From contig CAUFRO010000014.1 in the NCBI GenBank assembly GCA_959027945.1, forward strand, positions 1 to 49,344: a DNA stretch of 49,344 bases, given 5' to 3'. This DNA comes from an uncultured Collinsella sp. (GTDB lineage: Bacteria; Actinomycetota; Coriobacteriia; Coriobacteriales; Coriobacteriaceae). Below the pieces are notes generated by a model. That model saw nothing but the letters and a program-made list of their open reading frames with translations. It was not told where the DNA came from and searched no databases. A program made the position numbers and the translations under genes. Every line of letters begins with the position of its first letter. Position 1 is the first letter of the stretch. This document shows, in pieces, positions 1 through 8,513 of this stretch.

Positions 1-2
1 TG

Positions 3-215
3 AGCGCAAGCGAGGGGAGCGATGTGACGTTCCTGCGCGATTGCGCTGCCACGGCGCTCGAGGTGTTCGGCCATGCTTGGGTAGTGCCTTGCGGCGATGC
101 GGAGTTCGGCGGCGAGGAAAACTACCTGCTCATCGCCAGCGACGGCGACTATGCCTTTGCCGAAGCCGTGCCCTTCGACGCCGACTTCCTCGGCACCGTT
201 CTTCACGACAAATAG
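3..215 (+). CDS. C-terminal end of an unknown protein (5' truncated by the window edge)
   Basis: The frame is open from the first bases of the window to a TAG at 213-215, so this is most likely the tail of a gene that begins upstream. An internal GTG at 24 could give a 63-residue product, but it has no convincing ribosome binding site. The visible peptide is acidic and has no membrane segment or recognised motif. It converges on the helicase gene with a gap of only 26 bases, and that gap shows no clear terminator. I do not recognise the family. Coding potential is supported by GC-rich third positions and the uninterrupted frame, but the length is too short to be sure. Confidence 0.5.
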   Translation, partial: SASEGSDVTFLRDCAATALEVFGHAWVVPCGDAEFGGEENYLLIASDGDYAFAEAVPFDADFLGTVLHDK

Positions 216-241
216 GTCTCCCCGTCCCAAAAAGACTGGTC

Positions 242-2686
242 TTAGGCGTGGTCGCGCCAGCCGAGAACGCGCTGCTTCATGCCTTCGATGTCGAGCACGC
301 CTTCGGCAAAGCCTTTGCGCACGAGCTCCTCGGGAACGTACTCGTCGTAGCGATCAAAATAAGGCACCTCGCCGGGATAGACGAGCTCGATGGGATTGAA
401 GTCCTTCTCGGCCTCGGCGGCGAACACCTCAAAGAACGTCTCCTCGTCGGCCTTCATCTTAAACTGCATAAAGTACGGGCGCGATGGGTCGAGTCCGCGA
501 AGGCCCAGCTCCGCGGCACACTTAATCTTGAGCATGCGCTCGAGTGCCAAAAAGGCGTAACTGCCCAGCCAGGGGAAGAGTACCCAGGTGTCGCCACCCA
601 GGTTGATGAGTGGCTTGGTTCCCGCACCCGAAATCTCGGCCGTATGGCGAGCCTGCGCCAAGCGGGCCCGTGCGTTACCCATGAGGTACGGATATGTCGC
701 GTGCTCGTTGAGCGCCTTGCGCATGCGCTCGAGTACGTGTGTATTGATGTCGCCGGGGCAGTCGCCAAAGTAGGCCGGCACCCGGCCCTTGACCTGCGTG
801 GCAAAGACAGTGTGGCGCTTCCAGTCCACTTCCTCGACAATCCAGCAGTGTCCGGCGATGGCGATGCGCTCACCGGGCGGGGGCGGATTAACAATCGTGC
901 CCAGCTCGGCCGATTCGCTCCGGACGGTAAACTCCTCGTTTTCCTGGAACACGGCGTAGAACTTAAAGTTGTTGATGACGCGCTCGCCCGCGAGACCCAC
1001 GATGAGCCCGCCACCTTCGGTGACCTGGATATGGTCGATCTTAATGAGGTGACGTAGCAGCACACGGTAATCGTCTGCCGAGATACGGTGGAAATAGCTG
1101 AGCGTGAGCACACGCTGGGCAAGTTCGGCCGGCGTGAGCTCGCCGGTGCTGGCGAGGGTCGACATAGTCTGGTGATAGAGCAGGCTGTAGGGGAGTCGAT
1201 CGAGCTCGGGCGGCTCGACCCACTTTTCCTCGCGATAGAGTTGTACGAGCGCGATACCCTGCAGGAGCTTCCAGGGAATGGTTTCGGGCATCATCGTGCG
1301 CGGCTCGGGTTCTTCCTCGCGCATGACAAACCACATCTCGGGCGGAAGGTCGCGGCGTCCCGTGCGCCCCATGCGCTGCAAAAAGGAGCTGACGGTAAAC
1401 GGCGCGTCAATCTGGAAGGCGCGCTCCAGGCGGCCGATATCGATACCGAGCTCCAGCGTAGAGGTGGTGACGGTTGTCTGCGCCTGCTCCTCGTCGCGCA
1501 TGAGCTCCTCGGCCGTCTCGCGCAGCGATGCCGAAAGGTTGCCGTGATGGATTAGAAAGCGGTCGGGCTCGTGTCGACTTTCGCAGTAGCTGCGCAGCAT
1601 GGAGCACACGGCCTCTGCCTCCTCGCGCGAGTTGGCAAAGACCAAGCACTTGCGGCCGCGGGTGTGTTCGAAGATATAGCCCATGCCGGGGTCGGCGTTG
1701 TCTGGCGCTGTGTCGGTGGGGCTGAGAAGCGCCTGCTCGGTCGCTCGTGGGATGTCGACTTCGCCCTCGGGGGCCGAGGAAGTGCGACGGTCTTTGGGAG
1801 CGTCCTTGCCCCGCGCCTGCTCGCGACGTTGACGACGTTCCGCCTGTGTGAGCTGTCCGCTGTGGCGCATGTCTTGTCCGGATGCGGGCAGCGCCGCGGG
1901 TGTCACTGCCTCAATGCGCTCGCACGCAAGCACTTCGGCCTCTTGAGGACCCATGCTCTCGAATCTTCGCTGCTGCGCCTGGGGACCCGAGTTGTAGAAG
2001 TGCTCCATGGAGATGCGCCACACGCGGCGCGGCTCCTCAAAACGGGGGATGACGCAGTTGCGTCCCGTCCCCTGCGACAGGAAGGCGCCCGTGCGCTCGG
2101 GGTCGCCGATGGTTGCCGACAGACCGATGCGGCGGGGCTGCACGCCTGCCATGCGCGAGAGCCGCTCGATAAGGCAGAGCGTCTGCCCGCCGCGGTCGCC
2201 GCGCATGAGCGAATGGACTTCGTCGATAACCACATAGCGCAGGTCGCAGAACATACGAGGGATCGCCATGTGCTTATGGATCAGGAGCGCCTCGAGTGAC
2301 TCGGGCGTAATCTGCAAGATGCCGCTCGGTTTTTTGATGAGCTTAGCCTTGTGCGACTGCGAGACATCGCCATGCCAGTGCCAGACAGGGATATCGGCTT
2401 CTTCGCACAGATCGTTGAGGCGGACGAATTGGTCATTGATGAGCGCCTTGAGGGGGCCAATGTAGAGGGCGCCCACGCTTGCGGGCGGGTTCTCCCAAAA
2501 CTCGGTCAGGATGGGAAAGAAGGCTGCCTCGGTTTTGCCGGAAGCCGTGGATGCCGTCAGGAGCACATTATCTTGCGTGTTAAAGATGGCATCAGCTGCC
2601 GCAACCTGGATAGAGCGCAAGCTCTCCCAATCGTGGGAGTAGATGAAGTCTTGGATAAACGGGGCGTAGCGGTCAAAGGCGTTCAC
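242..2686 (-). CDS. Lhr/BrxHI-like DEAD/DEAH superfamily 2 helicase
   Basis: This is an ATP-dependent nucleic-acid helicase of the Lhr-like group, about 814 residues. From the GTG start it shows the Walker A TASGKT (47-52), DEVH box (155-158), SAT motif (190-192), STLELGID (409-416) and QRMGRTGRR arginine-finger motif (437-445). A charged, low-complexity insert (about 230-335) separates the two RecA lobes. The C-terminal 350 residues correspond to the winged-helix and Lhr-specific part. At about half the length of canonical Lhr it is closer to BrxHI of type 2 BREX. GTG at 2686 is preferred because AGGAGG lies four bases upstream; a TTG five codons earlier would place that site inside the gene. 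It is the last gene of a leftward operon, after a TerB-domain protein and a BrxD-like ATPase. The helicase fold is certain; the BREX-like role is inferred from context. Confidence 0.88.
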   Translation of the reverse strand: MNAFDRYAPFIQDFIYSHDWESLRSIQVAAADAIFNTQDNVLLTASTASGKTEAAFFPILTEFWENPPASVGALYIGPLKALINDQFVRLNDLCEEADIPVWHWHGDVSQSHKAKLIKKPSGILQITPESLEALLIHKHMAIPRMFCDLRYVVIDEVHSLMRGDRGGQTLCLIERLSRMAGVQPRRIGLSATIGDPERTGAFLSQGTGRNCVIPRFEEPRRVWRISMEHFYNSGPQAQQRRFESMGPQEAEVLACERIEAVTPAALPASGQDMRHSGQLTQAERRQRREQARGKDAPKDRRTSSAPEGEVDIPRATEQALLSPTDTAPDNADPGMGYIFEHTRGRKCLVFANSREEAEAVCSMLRSYCESRHEPDRFLIHHGNLSASLRETAEELMRDEEQAQTTVTTSTLELGIDIGRLERAFQIDAPFTVSSFLQRMGRTGRRDLPPEMWFVMREEEPEPRTMMPETIPWKLLQGIALVQLYREEKWVEPPELDRLPYSLLYHQTMSTLASTGELTPAELAQRVLTLSYFHRISADDYRVLLRHLIKIDHIQVTEGGGLIVGLAGERVINNFKFYAVFQENEEFTVRSESAELGTIVNPPPPGERIAIAGHCWIVEEVDWKRHTVFATQVKGRVPAYFGDCPGDINTHVLERMRKALNEHATYPYLMGNARARLAQARHTAEISGAGTKPLINLGGDTWVLFPWLGSYAFLALERMLKIKCAAELGLRGLDPSRPYFMQFKMKADEETFFEVFAAEAEKDFNPIELVYPGEVPYFDRYDEYVPEELVRKGFAEGVLDIEGMKQRVLGWRDHA

Positions 2687-2802
2687 GGGGCCTCCTCTCA
2701 AATACGAACCTCTTAACGCGGTGAGCAGTGGCTTGCCGCATCACTGCCTCGACGTTTGCCCAGATAAAGCCTGCCAAAATAAACCTGTCCCTTTTTGGCG
2801 GG

Positions 2803-4107
2803 TTAGATGATGAATTCGGCGAAATTGCGGTCGCCGCTTGCGGTGCCGGTGTCGCCTGTTGCTGTTGCCGGCGCCAGCGCGTCGCCGCCGACGCTTTGCA
2901 GTAGCTCGGCCACGTTGGCGTCGGGGTTTTGGCATAGGATGTCGAGCAGCTCGATAAAGTCACGAATGACCTCACGCGGCGTCAAGTGCGTATCGGCTCC
3001 CACGCGGCCAAACTCAATCTTGAGAAAGTCCACCAAGTCGTTCTCGGTAAGCGTGGGCGTCCAGCCAAAGTAGCCGGCATGGATCTGCATGAGTTTTTCG
3101 ATGAGCACCAGCAGCTCCTCATAGGTGAGTGGCTGCAGACGAATGATGGGCGCGAGCATGTCCTTAAGGTCCTCGCGCGCAAAACGGCCCTGAGCGAGTC
3201 GGCTGCGCAGGGCCTCGTAGGAGAACACGCCGCGGCGACGGTCCTCGATGGAGGTTGGCGTGCCACCCATGATCATGCCCAGGTACTGCGCCTTGCCCTG
3301 GAGCGTGTCGTTGTACATGGTCAGGATCTTCTCGTAGTTGTACTGGCGCGTAATGGCGTTGGGAATCTTATACAGATTCACGAGCTCGTCGATGAGCACC
3401 AGCATGCCCTTGTAGCCACTGCAAACCAAAAAACGCGCGATGAGTTTGACGTAGTCGTACCAGTCATCGTCGCTGATGATGGTTGAGGACCCCAGTTCGG
3501 CGCGAGCCTCGCTCTTGGTGCGGTACTCGCCGCGAATCCATTTGGTCACGCGGCTCATAGCCTCTTCATCGCCCTCGGATACGGCCATGCGATAGCGGCG
3601 GAGCATGCGGGTGAAGTCGAAGCCGTGGACCATCTCCTCGAGCGGGGCCAGTTGGGCATTGACGACCGACTCGTCGACGTCGGCGCACGAGGCGACCCAG
3701 CGATCCAAAATAAGGTTGAGCGCACCGCCCTCGGGGCGCGTCTTGGTCGATATATTGCGGATGAGCTCGCGGTAGGTGGCAAGGCCCTGTCCCTGACCGC
3801 CCTGCAGGCGGCGCTCGGGCGACAGGTCGGCATCAGCGACGACGAATCCTTCGCCCATGGCGTGCGTGCGGATGGTCTGGAGCAAAAAGCTCTTGCCGGC
3901 GCCGTAACGACCGACCAGAAAGCGGAAGCTCGCGCCACCGTCGGCGATGAGACTCAGATCGGTGAGCAGGGCGCGGATCTCGACCTCGCGCCCTACGGTG
4001 ATGTAAGGAAGGCCGATGCGCGGGACCACGCCGCCCTTGAGCGAGTTGAGAATGACGGCAGCGACGCGCTTGGGCACGCGGGGTGCTGTGGATGCGGTAT
4101 CACTCAT
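2803..4107 (-). CDS. BrxD-like P-loop ATPase (DUF2791 family)
   Basis: This 434-residue protein has a Walker A GRYGAGKS at 66-73 and a Walker B LVLIDELVN at 236-244, followed by a GTPTS sensor-like segment near 282-286. The overall pattern (VGREVEI near 38-44, then a single AAA-like domain and a helical C-terminal part) matches the BREX ATP-binding BrxD/DUF2791 family. In type 2 BREX these ATPases travel with BrxHI helicases, and the next gene here is such a helicase. Its start overlaps the end of the TerB-domain gene by 8 bases, which indicates translational coupling. A 116-base gap separates it from the preferred helicase start. It probably acts as a DNA-associated motor or switch with its two neighbours. 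Family assignment is from motif memory, without a profile search. Confidence 0.82.
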   Translation of the reverse strand: MSDTASTAPRVPKRVAAVILNSLKGGVVPRIGLPYITVGREVEIRALLTDLSLIADGGASFRFLVGRYGAGKSFLLQTIRTHAMGEGFVVADADLSPERRLQGGQGQGLATYRELIRNISTKTRPEGGALNLILDRWVASCADVDESVVNAQLAPLEEMVHGFDFTRMLRRYRMAVSEGDEEAMSRVTKWIRGEYRTKSEARAELGSSTIISDDDWYDYVKLIARFLVCSGYKGMLVLIDELVNLYKIPNAITRQYNYEKILTMYNDTLQGKAQYLGMIMGGTPTSIEDRRRGVFSYEALRSRLAQGRFAREDLKDMLAPIIRLQPLTYEELLVLIEKLMQIHAGYFGWTPTLTENDLVDFLKIEFGRVGADTHLTPREVIRDFIELLDILCQNPDANVAELLQSVGGDALAPATATGDTGTASGDRNFAEFII

Positions 4108-5860
4108 GGTCTAGGTATCCTCTCACGTCTGCTTCGTAATCCTCGATGATCTGCGGTCCTGCCGCTCCAAACTCGATAACGGTGTCACCCACCAGGTCAA
4201 AGAGCGCCTCGTTGATGCTGTCGACGAGCATGTCCTCGCTCTGCTCCGATTGCACTACCGCCAATGTCGCTTGCGCTGCGTTTTGCTCGAGCAGCGCGCG
4301 AAGGAAGGCATCTGCGGCGGGCGCGAGTTCGGTTGCGGTGCCAGCGGGTGCAGTCGATACGACCGCTGGCGTCGGTGCGAGGAGCGGTGCCACGACGCCA
4401 AACTGTTCGGTGGAAATGGTTGGCTCGTCGGCTTTGTTGCGCTCCGTAGGCGCCGCGATCGGCTCGGCCATCACGTCGGTCGCAGGCTTGGCTTCCGGTT
4501 GCTCGGATTCCGCCGTATCGACCTCTGTGGGCACATCGTCCTCGCGCTCTTCGTCGATCAAAAGCGCTTCGCGCGTTTGCGCAGCGGCGCTCCGAATGTG
4601 CCCCAGCTGACTCAGATCGATATCGATCTTGACGGGCTGGTGTACGGCGTCCCACGAAAGCCATGCCACAATCTCGTCATCGATAATTTTGGCCAGATAT
4701 TTGGGGACCTTTTCTTCCTTAAGGGGATGGGCGGGGTCCAGCGCCAGGCGCAGGCGTTGGTCGCAGGCGCGCATCATTTCACCGAGCTTGCTGCTCTTTT
4801 GCCTACTACCGTGGATGCGCATGCATTCCCAAAAGTCGTTTTGGCAACGGTAGATATGGATAGGATCCAGGCGATATTCGCAGTCCTCGTGGCGCTCGGG
4901 CGCAAAGAATACGGCCGAGGCAAACATGGTGTAGGGCATGGCCGTCTCCTCCCCAAATAAACTCGCCACGATGCCGGTCTTTCGGTGCGTGTCATAGTAG
5001 CGCGCCATGCGGACATACACGGCGCATGCCGCGTGGCGCAGATCGCGGTGGTGGCTGCGGTCGAGCCGCGAGTTACTTAGGTTGTACGTGGAGAGGGCGT
5101 TGATGGCGGCCATGAGTCGCTCCTCGCGCACCTCATCGGGCGGAAGGGGGAGCGTGGGCTCGGAGGTTTTGCGACGTTTGGGGGTCTGGTCGGACGGTGC
5201 CGGTGCCGGTACAAGGTCTCGTGCTGCGCGCCGCAGCTCGATAAGGGCGTTATCGAACATGACGGTTTTAGAGTCACGAAGCAGCTTGGGGTTGAGCCCA
5301 TGGAATACGGCGTAATCCTGCAACCACACGCGTGCAAACCGATCAATGCCGGGCTCGAAGGCGCGATAGACATCCCAAAAGGCCTTGATCTTGTTAAAAC
5401 CGTCGAGCGGGTCATCTACGCCAATGCCGCAAATCAGCTCATAGAGATACAGAAAGGCAAAGGACGTAGACGTTTCCTCGACGGTTCCGCGGCGCACTTG
5501 GGCACGCCAGGTAAAGTAGCCGCGCAGCTGCCGGTCGCTCATGGCGTTGTAGGTGGGAAAGTACGACTTAAAGGTGCCGTTGTAGGGACAGTCGTCCTCA
5601 AAGTCGGCCATCAGCAGGCCCTGGCGGTAAAAAAGCTCGGCTTCCGAAAGCCAGCGGCCCGCACCGCCCTTGGGGTCATCCTGCCAGCGCGATATCTCGC
5701 GCATTTTACGGTACTGGTCGGGGAGGAAATTCTGCATCTGTCGGCCGGTTTTGAGAATCGGCTCGTCTGCGTAGACTTCATGTGAGAAGCGGGCAGACTG
5801 ATGGGTCCGGGCCTCGGCCATAATGCGCTCGATGAGCATCTTGATGTCCTGGTCGGCCAC
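4100..5860 (-). CDS. TerB-N / TerB-C domain protein (586 aa)
   Basis: The N-terminal half carries the TerB-N hallmark FPTYNAMSDRQLRGYFTWR (101-119) followed by FLYLYELICGIG (136-147). The last 80 residues carry the TerB-C signature SINEALFDLVGDTVIE (548-563). A Pro/Ala/Thr-rich, probably disordered linker of about 75 residues (near 425-500) joins the two parts. TerB-related domains are known from tellurite and stress systems and from predicted phage-defence and DNA-processing operons. The start is GTG at 5860 behind AGGAGGAGCG. It is the first gene of a leftward operon and overlaps the BrxD-like ATPase gene by 8 bases. Because TerB-type domains are helical scaffolds, this protein may be the sensor or assembly subunit for the ATPase and helicase; that role is inference. 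Confidence 0.8.
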   Translation of the reverse strand: MADQDIKMLIERIMAEARTHQSARFSHEVYADEPILKTGRQMQNFLPDQYRKMREISRWQDDPKGGAGRWLSEAELFYRQGLLMADFEDDCPYNGTFKSYFPTYNAMSDRQLRGYFTWRAQVRRGTVEETSTSFAFLYLYELICGIGVDDPLDGFNKIKAFWDVYRAFEPGIDRFARVWLQDYAVFHGLNPKLLRDSKTVMFDNALIELRRAARDLVPAPAPSDQTPKRRKTSEPTLPLPPDEVREERLMAAINALSTYNLSNSRLDRSHHRDLRHAACAVYVRMARYYDTHRKTGIVASLFGEETAMPYTMFASAVFFAPERHEDCEYRLDPIHIYRCQNDFWECMRIHGSRQKSSKLGEMMRACDQRLRLALDPAHPLKEEKVPKYLAKIIDDEIVAWLSWDAVHQPVKIDIDLSQLGHIRSAAAQTREALLIDEEREDDVPTEVDTAESEQPEAKPATDVMAEPIAAPTERNKADEPTISTEQFGVVAPLLAPTPAVVSTAPAGTATELAPAADAFLRALLEQNAAQATLAVVQSEQSEDMLVDSINEALFDLVGDTVIEFGAAGPQIIEDYEADVRGYLDHE

Positions 5861-5896
5861 CGCTCCTCCTCTCGAACGCAGCTACGGTGACCTCAT

Positions 5897-5905
5897 ATCA
5901 TAGCA
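5897..5905 (-). promoter_or_regulatory. Candidate extended -10 promoter for the TerB/BrxD/helicase operon
   Basis: On the minus strand the sequence reads TGCTATGAT, an extended -10 (TGn plus TATGAT), with no good -35 box. It lies 37 bases upstream of the GTG start of the TerB-domain gene, in the 87-base gap after the DUF554 gene, so the operon could be transcribed on its own with a short leader. Confidence 0.4.
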
Positions 5906-5947
5906 CAGCATCAAACAGGTGTTCGAGATACCGCTGCGTTGATAGAT

Positions 5948-6664
5948 TTAGAACAGGAGGGCGTAGATGACGGCGATGACGACGGAGGGGAGCATATTGG
6001 CCGTGCGGAAGGTCTGAGGACGGATGAGGTTGACGCCGACGCAGAAGATGAGCATGGAGCCTACGAGCGAAAGGCTGTTGAGGGCTGCTGTGGTCATGAT
6101 GGGGGAGAGCGCGCCGGCAAACAACGTGATCGTCCCCTGGAACACGGCTACGGGCAGGGCCGAGAAGATGCAGCCGCGTCCGAGCGACGCCGTCATGGTG
6201 CAGACGATGATGCAGTCCAGTGCGCCCTTGAGGGCAAGCGTTGACCAGTCGCCGAGCAGGCCGTCCTGGATCGATCCCACAATTGCCATGGCGCCGATAC
6301 ACACGGTGAGTGAAGTCGAGACAAAAGCGTTGGTGAACTCGTTATCGCCCTCACTGCCGGTCTTGCGCTTGAGCCATTCGCCAAGGTTCTCGATGGCGGC
6401 TTCCAAGTTGACGGCCTCGCCGATGAGCGAACCGAGCGCAAATGAGACGATGAGCATGGTGGTGCCGGTGGTCGCTAGCGCCTTCCCATCGATAAGGAGC
6501 ATCTTTTGCATGGTGCCGCCAAGGCCGATAAACAGGACGCACAGCCCCGATGCTTTCATGAGCGTGTCTTGGATGCGCGGTGTGATGAAGCGGCCGCCCG
6601 CTAATCCCAAAAGACCGCCCGCAACTAAAAGCACAACGTTGATGATTGTTCCCAAGCCCGGCAT
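5948..6664 (-). CDS. DUF554 family integral membrane protein
   Basis: This 238-residue, highly hydrophobic protein has about seven membrane segments. It has the DUF554 family opening (MPGLGTIINVVLLVAGGLLG) and the GLGGTMQ and GSLIGE motifs of that family. The function of the family is unproven; it is usually described as a predicted transporter or permease. ATG at 6664 is preferred because it has AGGAGGGCTC just upstream; the frame runs open 23 codons further without a ribosome binding site. It is transcribed in the same direction as the TerB operon 87 bases downstream, but its content does not tie it to that operon. Confidence 0.85.
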   Translation of the reverse strand: MPGLGTIINVVLLVAGGLLGLAGGRFITPRIQDTLMKASGLCVLFIGLGGTMQKMLLIDGKALATTGTTMLIVSFALGSLIGEAVNLEAAIENLGEWLKRKTGSEGDNEFTNAFVSTSLTVCIGAMAIVGSIQDGLLGDWSTLALKGALDCIIVCTMTASLGRGCIFSALPVAVFQGTITLFAGALSPIMTTAALNSLSLVGSMLIFCVGVNLIRPQTFRTANMLPSVVIAVIYALLF

Positions 6665-6782
6665 GAGCCCTCCTGTATTGATGCCAACGTGGCAATCGTA
6701 GCAGAACGAAATGCGAGGCACATCGCGACTCATCTAATACGTTATATAAGTGGTGTTAGGAATGATGTGCAGCATTTAAGCC

Positions 6783-8213
6783 TCAGGTGGTTGTCGGGAC
6801 ATAGGGATAGTATTCAAAGCGCAGTGTCATAAGCCGCTGCGGGGATTCAATAGCCGCGGCGATGATATTGGCATCGCGGGCACGATCAAACCCTTCGAGT
6901 TCGATCTGATACGAGACGTCTTGCATAATGTCCAGACGTCGCCAGGCTAGGAGTGTGTCACCATCGAATTCCAAGGTCTTGCCTCCGTCTGGAGCAACGG
7001 CGTATAGACGCAGCTTGGCGGTGGTTGCAGGGTCGACAACCGTGACCTTTTTAATTTCGTTTCGAGTATTCTTGGCGCCCAACAAGGTGAGCAGTGTTGG
7101 GGCCACGACCTCGCCCGATGGCAAAAAGACGACTTCGATGGATTCAGGAAATGCGATGATAGCCGACTTGCGGACGGGCTGATTGGCGGCGGCAACTTCG
7201 ATGTTCGCAGCGTCGATGACCTCCGTGTGGTCGAGCGCGGCAAGCACGCAGCAGTTACCTTCATCGATCTCTTGAGGATCAGCAAGCCCCAGACTGTCCG
7301 CGAACTCGGGATCGTTTGGATCGGCAGCGGGCTCATTCGGCGCTTCGAAAGAAGCTGGGACGCTGTTTGTCGGCGACGGCGTGTCGCCCGCACCTGCTTC
7401 TTTGTCCGCGCTCTCTTCTTGTATGGTTGCGTTGATGGGTTCGTCGTTTGGGGGGAGCGTCTTGGCGTCAAACGCGGAGGGGAGAATTCCGATGGCTCCG
7501 GATCCGTTCCACTCCATTTCGAGAAGCGCCGGGTCGGCAAGAATGCGTTGCCTGCTTTGCGCGCGGGCATCGATTTCAATAGGGCCTGCCTCTATCCCTC
7601 GTGTAAGGCTGAGTGATCCGGCTGGCTTCTCGAAATGAGCGTCTGTGTCTTTGGTACTGACGGCGTAGAACAGCAGGGACGCTTCTCCCGCCGCGATGGC
7701 ATCGGTACCGGCTTTGGTCAGCCGCAACGATGCCGTGAATGAGAGGGTGGGCTGCGTGTCGTCTGCATTCGCGGCGGCGCAGCCCAGACATATACCGCCT
7801 CCTTTCTCAAAAAACGTACCGTCGAAGGCGACCTTCGCTCCGTTCGCCGAGTCATCGACCGAAGCGATGTCGATGCGCAGCTCTAAATTGCATGGATCGC
7901 CATCTGCATCGAGCACAACCGAGCGCCACGTGCAGACGGCGCACCCCGCCTGGGAGCCGTTTGCCTTGTTCGAACGATTGATATCCACGACTATCGAGCC
8001 GTCCGTATTACGACGAAGGCATCCCGAGGTTGAGATTGCGGCCTGTGCGATCGAAAAACGCTTGCACGCAATGGCGCTCGACGGATTTGGTGCGGAGCTT
8101 AGGGCCGCTGGTAAGGAGTCTGCCATGACAGGAGTCGCCCAAGCGGCGACAGGCGTTCCGGTTGCGAGCGCGCCGCAGAGTGCGACGACGGGCAAAAGGT
8201 TCTTCGATGCCAT
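6783..8213 (-). CDS. Secreted cysteine-containing protein, unknown function (476 aa)
   Basis: The start is supported by AAGGAG five bases before the ATG. A Sec signal peptide is visible (basic MASKN, hydrophobic core to about 25, cleavage near AWA-TP). The mature protein has two CxxC pairs (CAVC and CLGC) within the first 150 residues and a CC pair further on. A Pro/Glu/Asp-rich linker (about 265-320) separates an N-terminal from a C-terminal beta-rich domain ending YYPYVPTTT. No membrane anchor is present at the C terminus. It is the last gene of a five-gene leftward cluster of small surface-type proteins and probably associates with them non-covalently. I do not recognise a named family. 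The CxxC pairs may form disulphides or bind metal. Confidence 0.75.
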   Translation of the reverse strand: MASKNLLPVVALCGALATGTPVAAWATPVMADSLPAALSSAPNPSSAIACKRFSIAQAAISTSGCLRRNTDGSIVVDINRSNKANGSQAGCAVCTWRSVVLDADGDPCNLELRIDIASVDDSANGAKVAFDGTFFEKGGGICLGCAAANADDTQPTLSFTASLRLTKAGTDAIAAGEASLLFYAVSTKDTDAHFEKPAGSLSLTRGIEAGPIEIDARAQSRQRILADPALLEMEWNGSGAIGILPSAFDAKTLPPNDEPINATIQEESADKEAGAGDTPSPTNSVPASFEAPNEPAADPNDPEFADSLGLADPQEIDEGNCCVLAALDHTEVIDAANIEVAAANQPVRKSAIIAFPESIEVVFLPSGEVVAPTLLTLLGAKNTRNEIKKVTVVDPATTAKLRLYAVAPDGGKTLEFDGDTLLAWRRLDIMQDVSYQIELEGFDRARDANIIAAAIESPQRLMTLRFEYYPYVPTTT

Positions 8214-8231
8214 GGGGTCTCCTTAGCTAAT

Positions 8232-8513
8232 TTAGTGCGGCCTGTTCATGTTTTGTTTCTGGCTGTGTTTGATGTGCAGACCGAGGCCGGCGGTTCCCGC
8301 GCCTGCTGCTGCGGCGCCTGCTGCCAAGAGCCATCGTTTGTCGCCTGTCTGCGCCAACGGTTCCTCGCGGTCGCTGCGGTCGAGCTCCGAGAGGTCGACC
8401 GTCACTTGCGTGGCGGCCTGCGCCTGTTCTTGCTGGGCAAAGGCCATGGCTGGCCCAAACGCTAGGATGCTGACGGCGGCGGCCAGGGCGACGGCCTTAT
8501 GCCGTGTGCGCAC
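8232..8513 (-). CDS. Very small cell-wall-anchored protein with LAQTG sorting signal
   Basis: From a GTG at 8513 this gives 93 residues: a signal peptide (to about residue 26), an acidic stretch of about 30 residues, the sorting motif LAQTG (53-57), a hydrophobic segment (61-79) and a basic tail. LAxTG is the motif known for class E sortases of actinobacteria. If cleaved at both ends the mature peptide is only about 30 residues, which is unusually short. A TTG at 8543 would add ten residues before the signal sequence. The gene overlaps the end of the upstream secreted-protein gene by 17 bases (47 from the TTG), suggesting translational coupling. It lies 18 bases before the next secreted-protein gene. 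No sortase gene is in the window. Confidence 0.7.
   Translation of the reverse strand: MRTRHKAVALAAAVSILAFGPAMAFAQQEQAQAATQVTVDLSELDRSDREEPLAQTGDKRWLLAAGAAAAGAGTAGLGLHIKHSQKQNMNRPH

Noticed and set aside
41..1057. Long open frame opposite the helicase gene
   Set aside because: It lies antisense to a gene with clear helicase motifs and has an Arg/His/Leu-rich composition typical of a GC-rich shadow frame, with no ribosome binding site.
242..5860. Complete BREX or DISARM system
   Set aside because: No methyltransferase, PglZ, BrxA/B or nuclease gene is present within the operon or the visible flanks.
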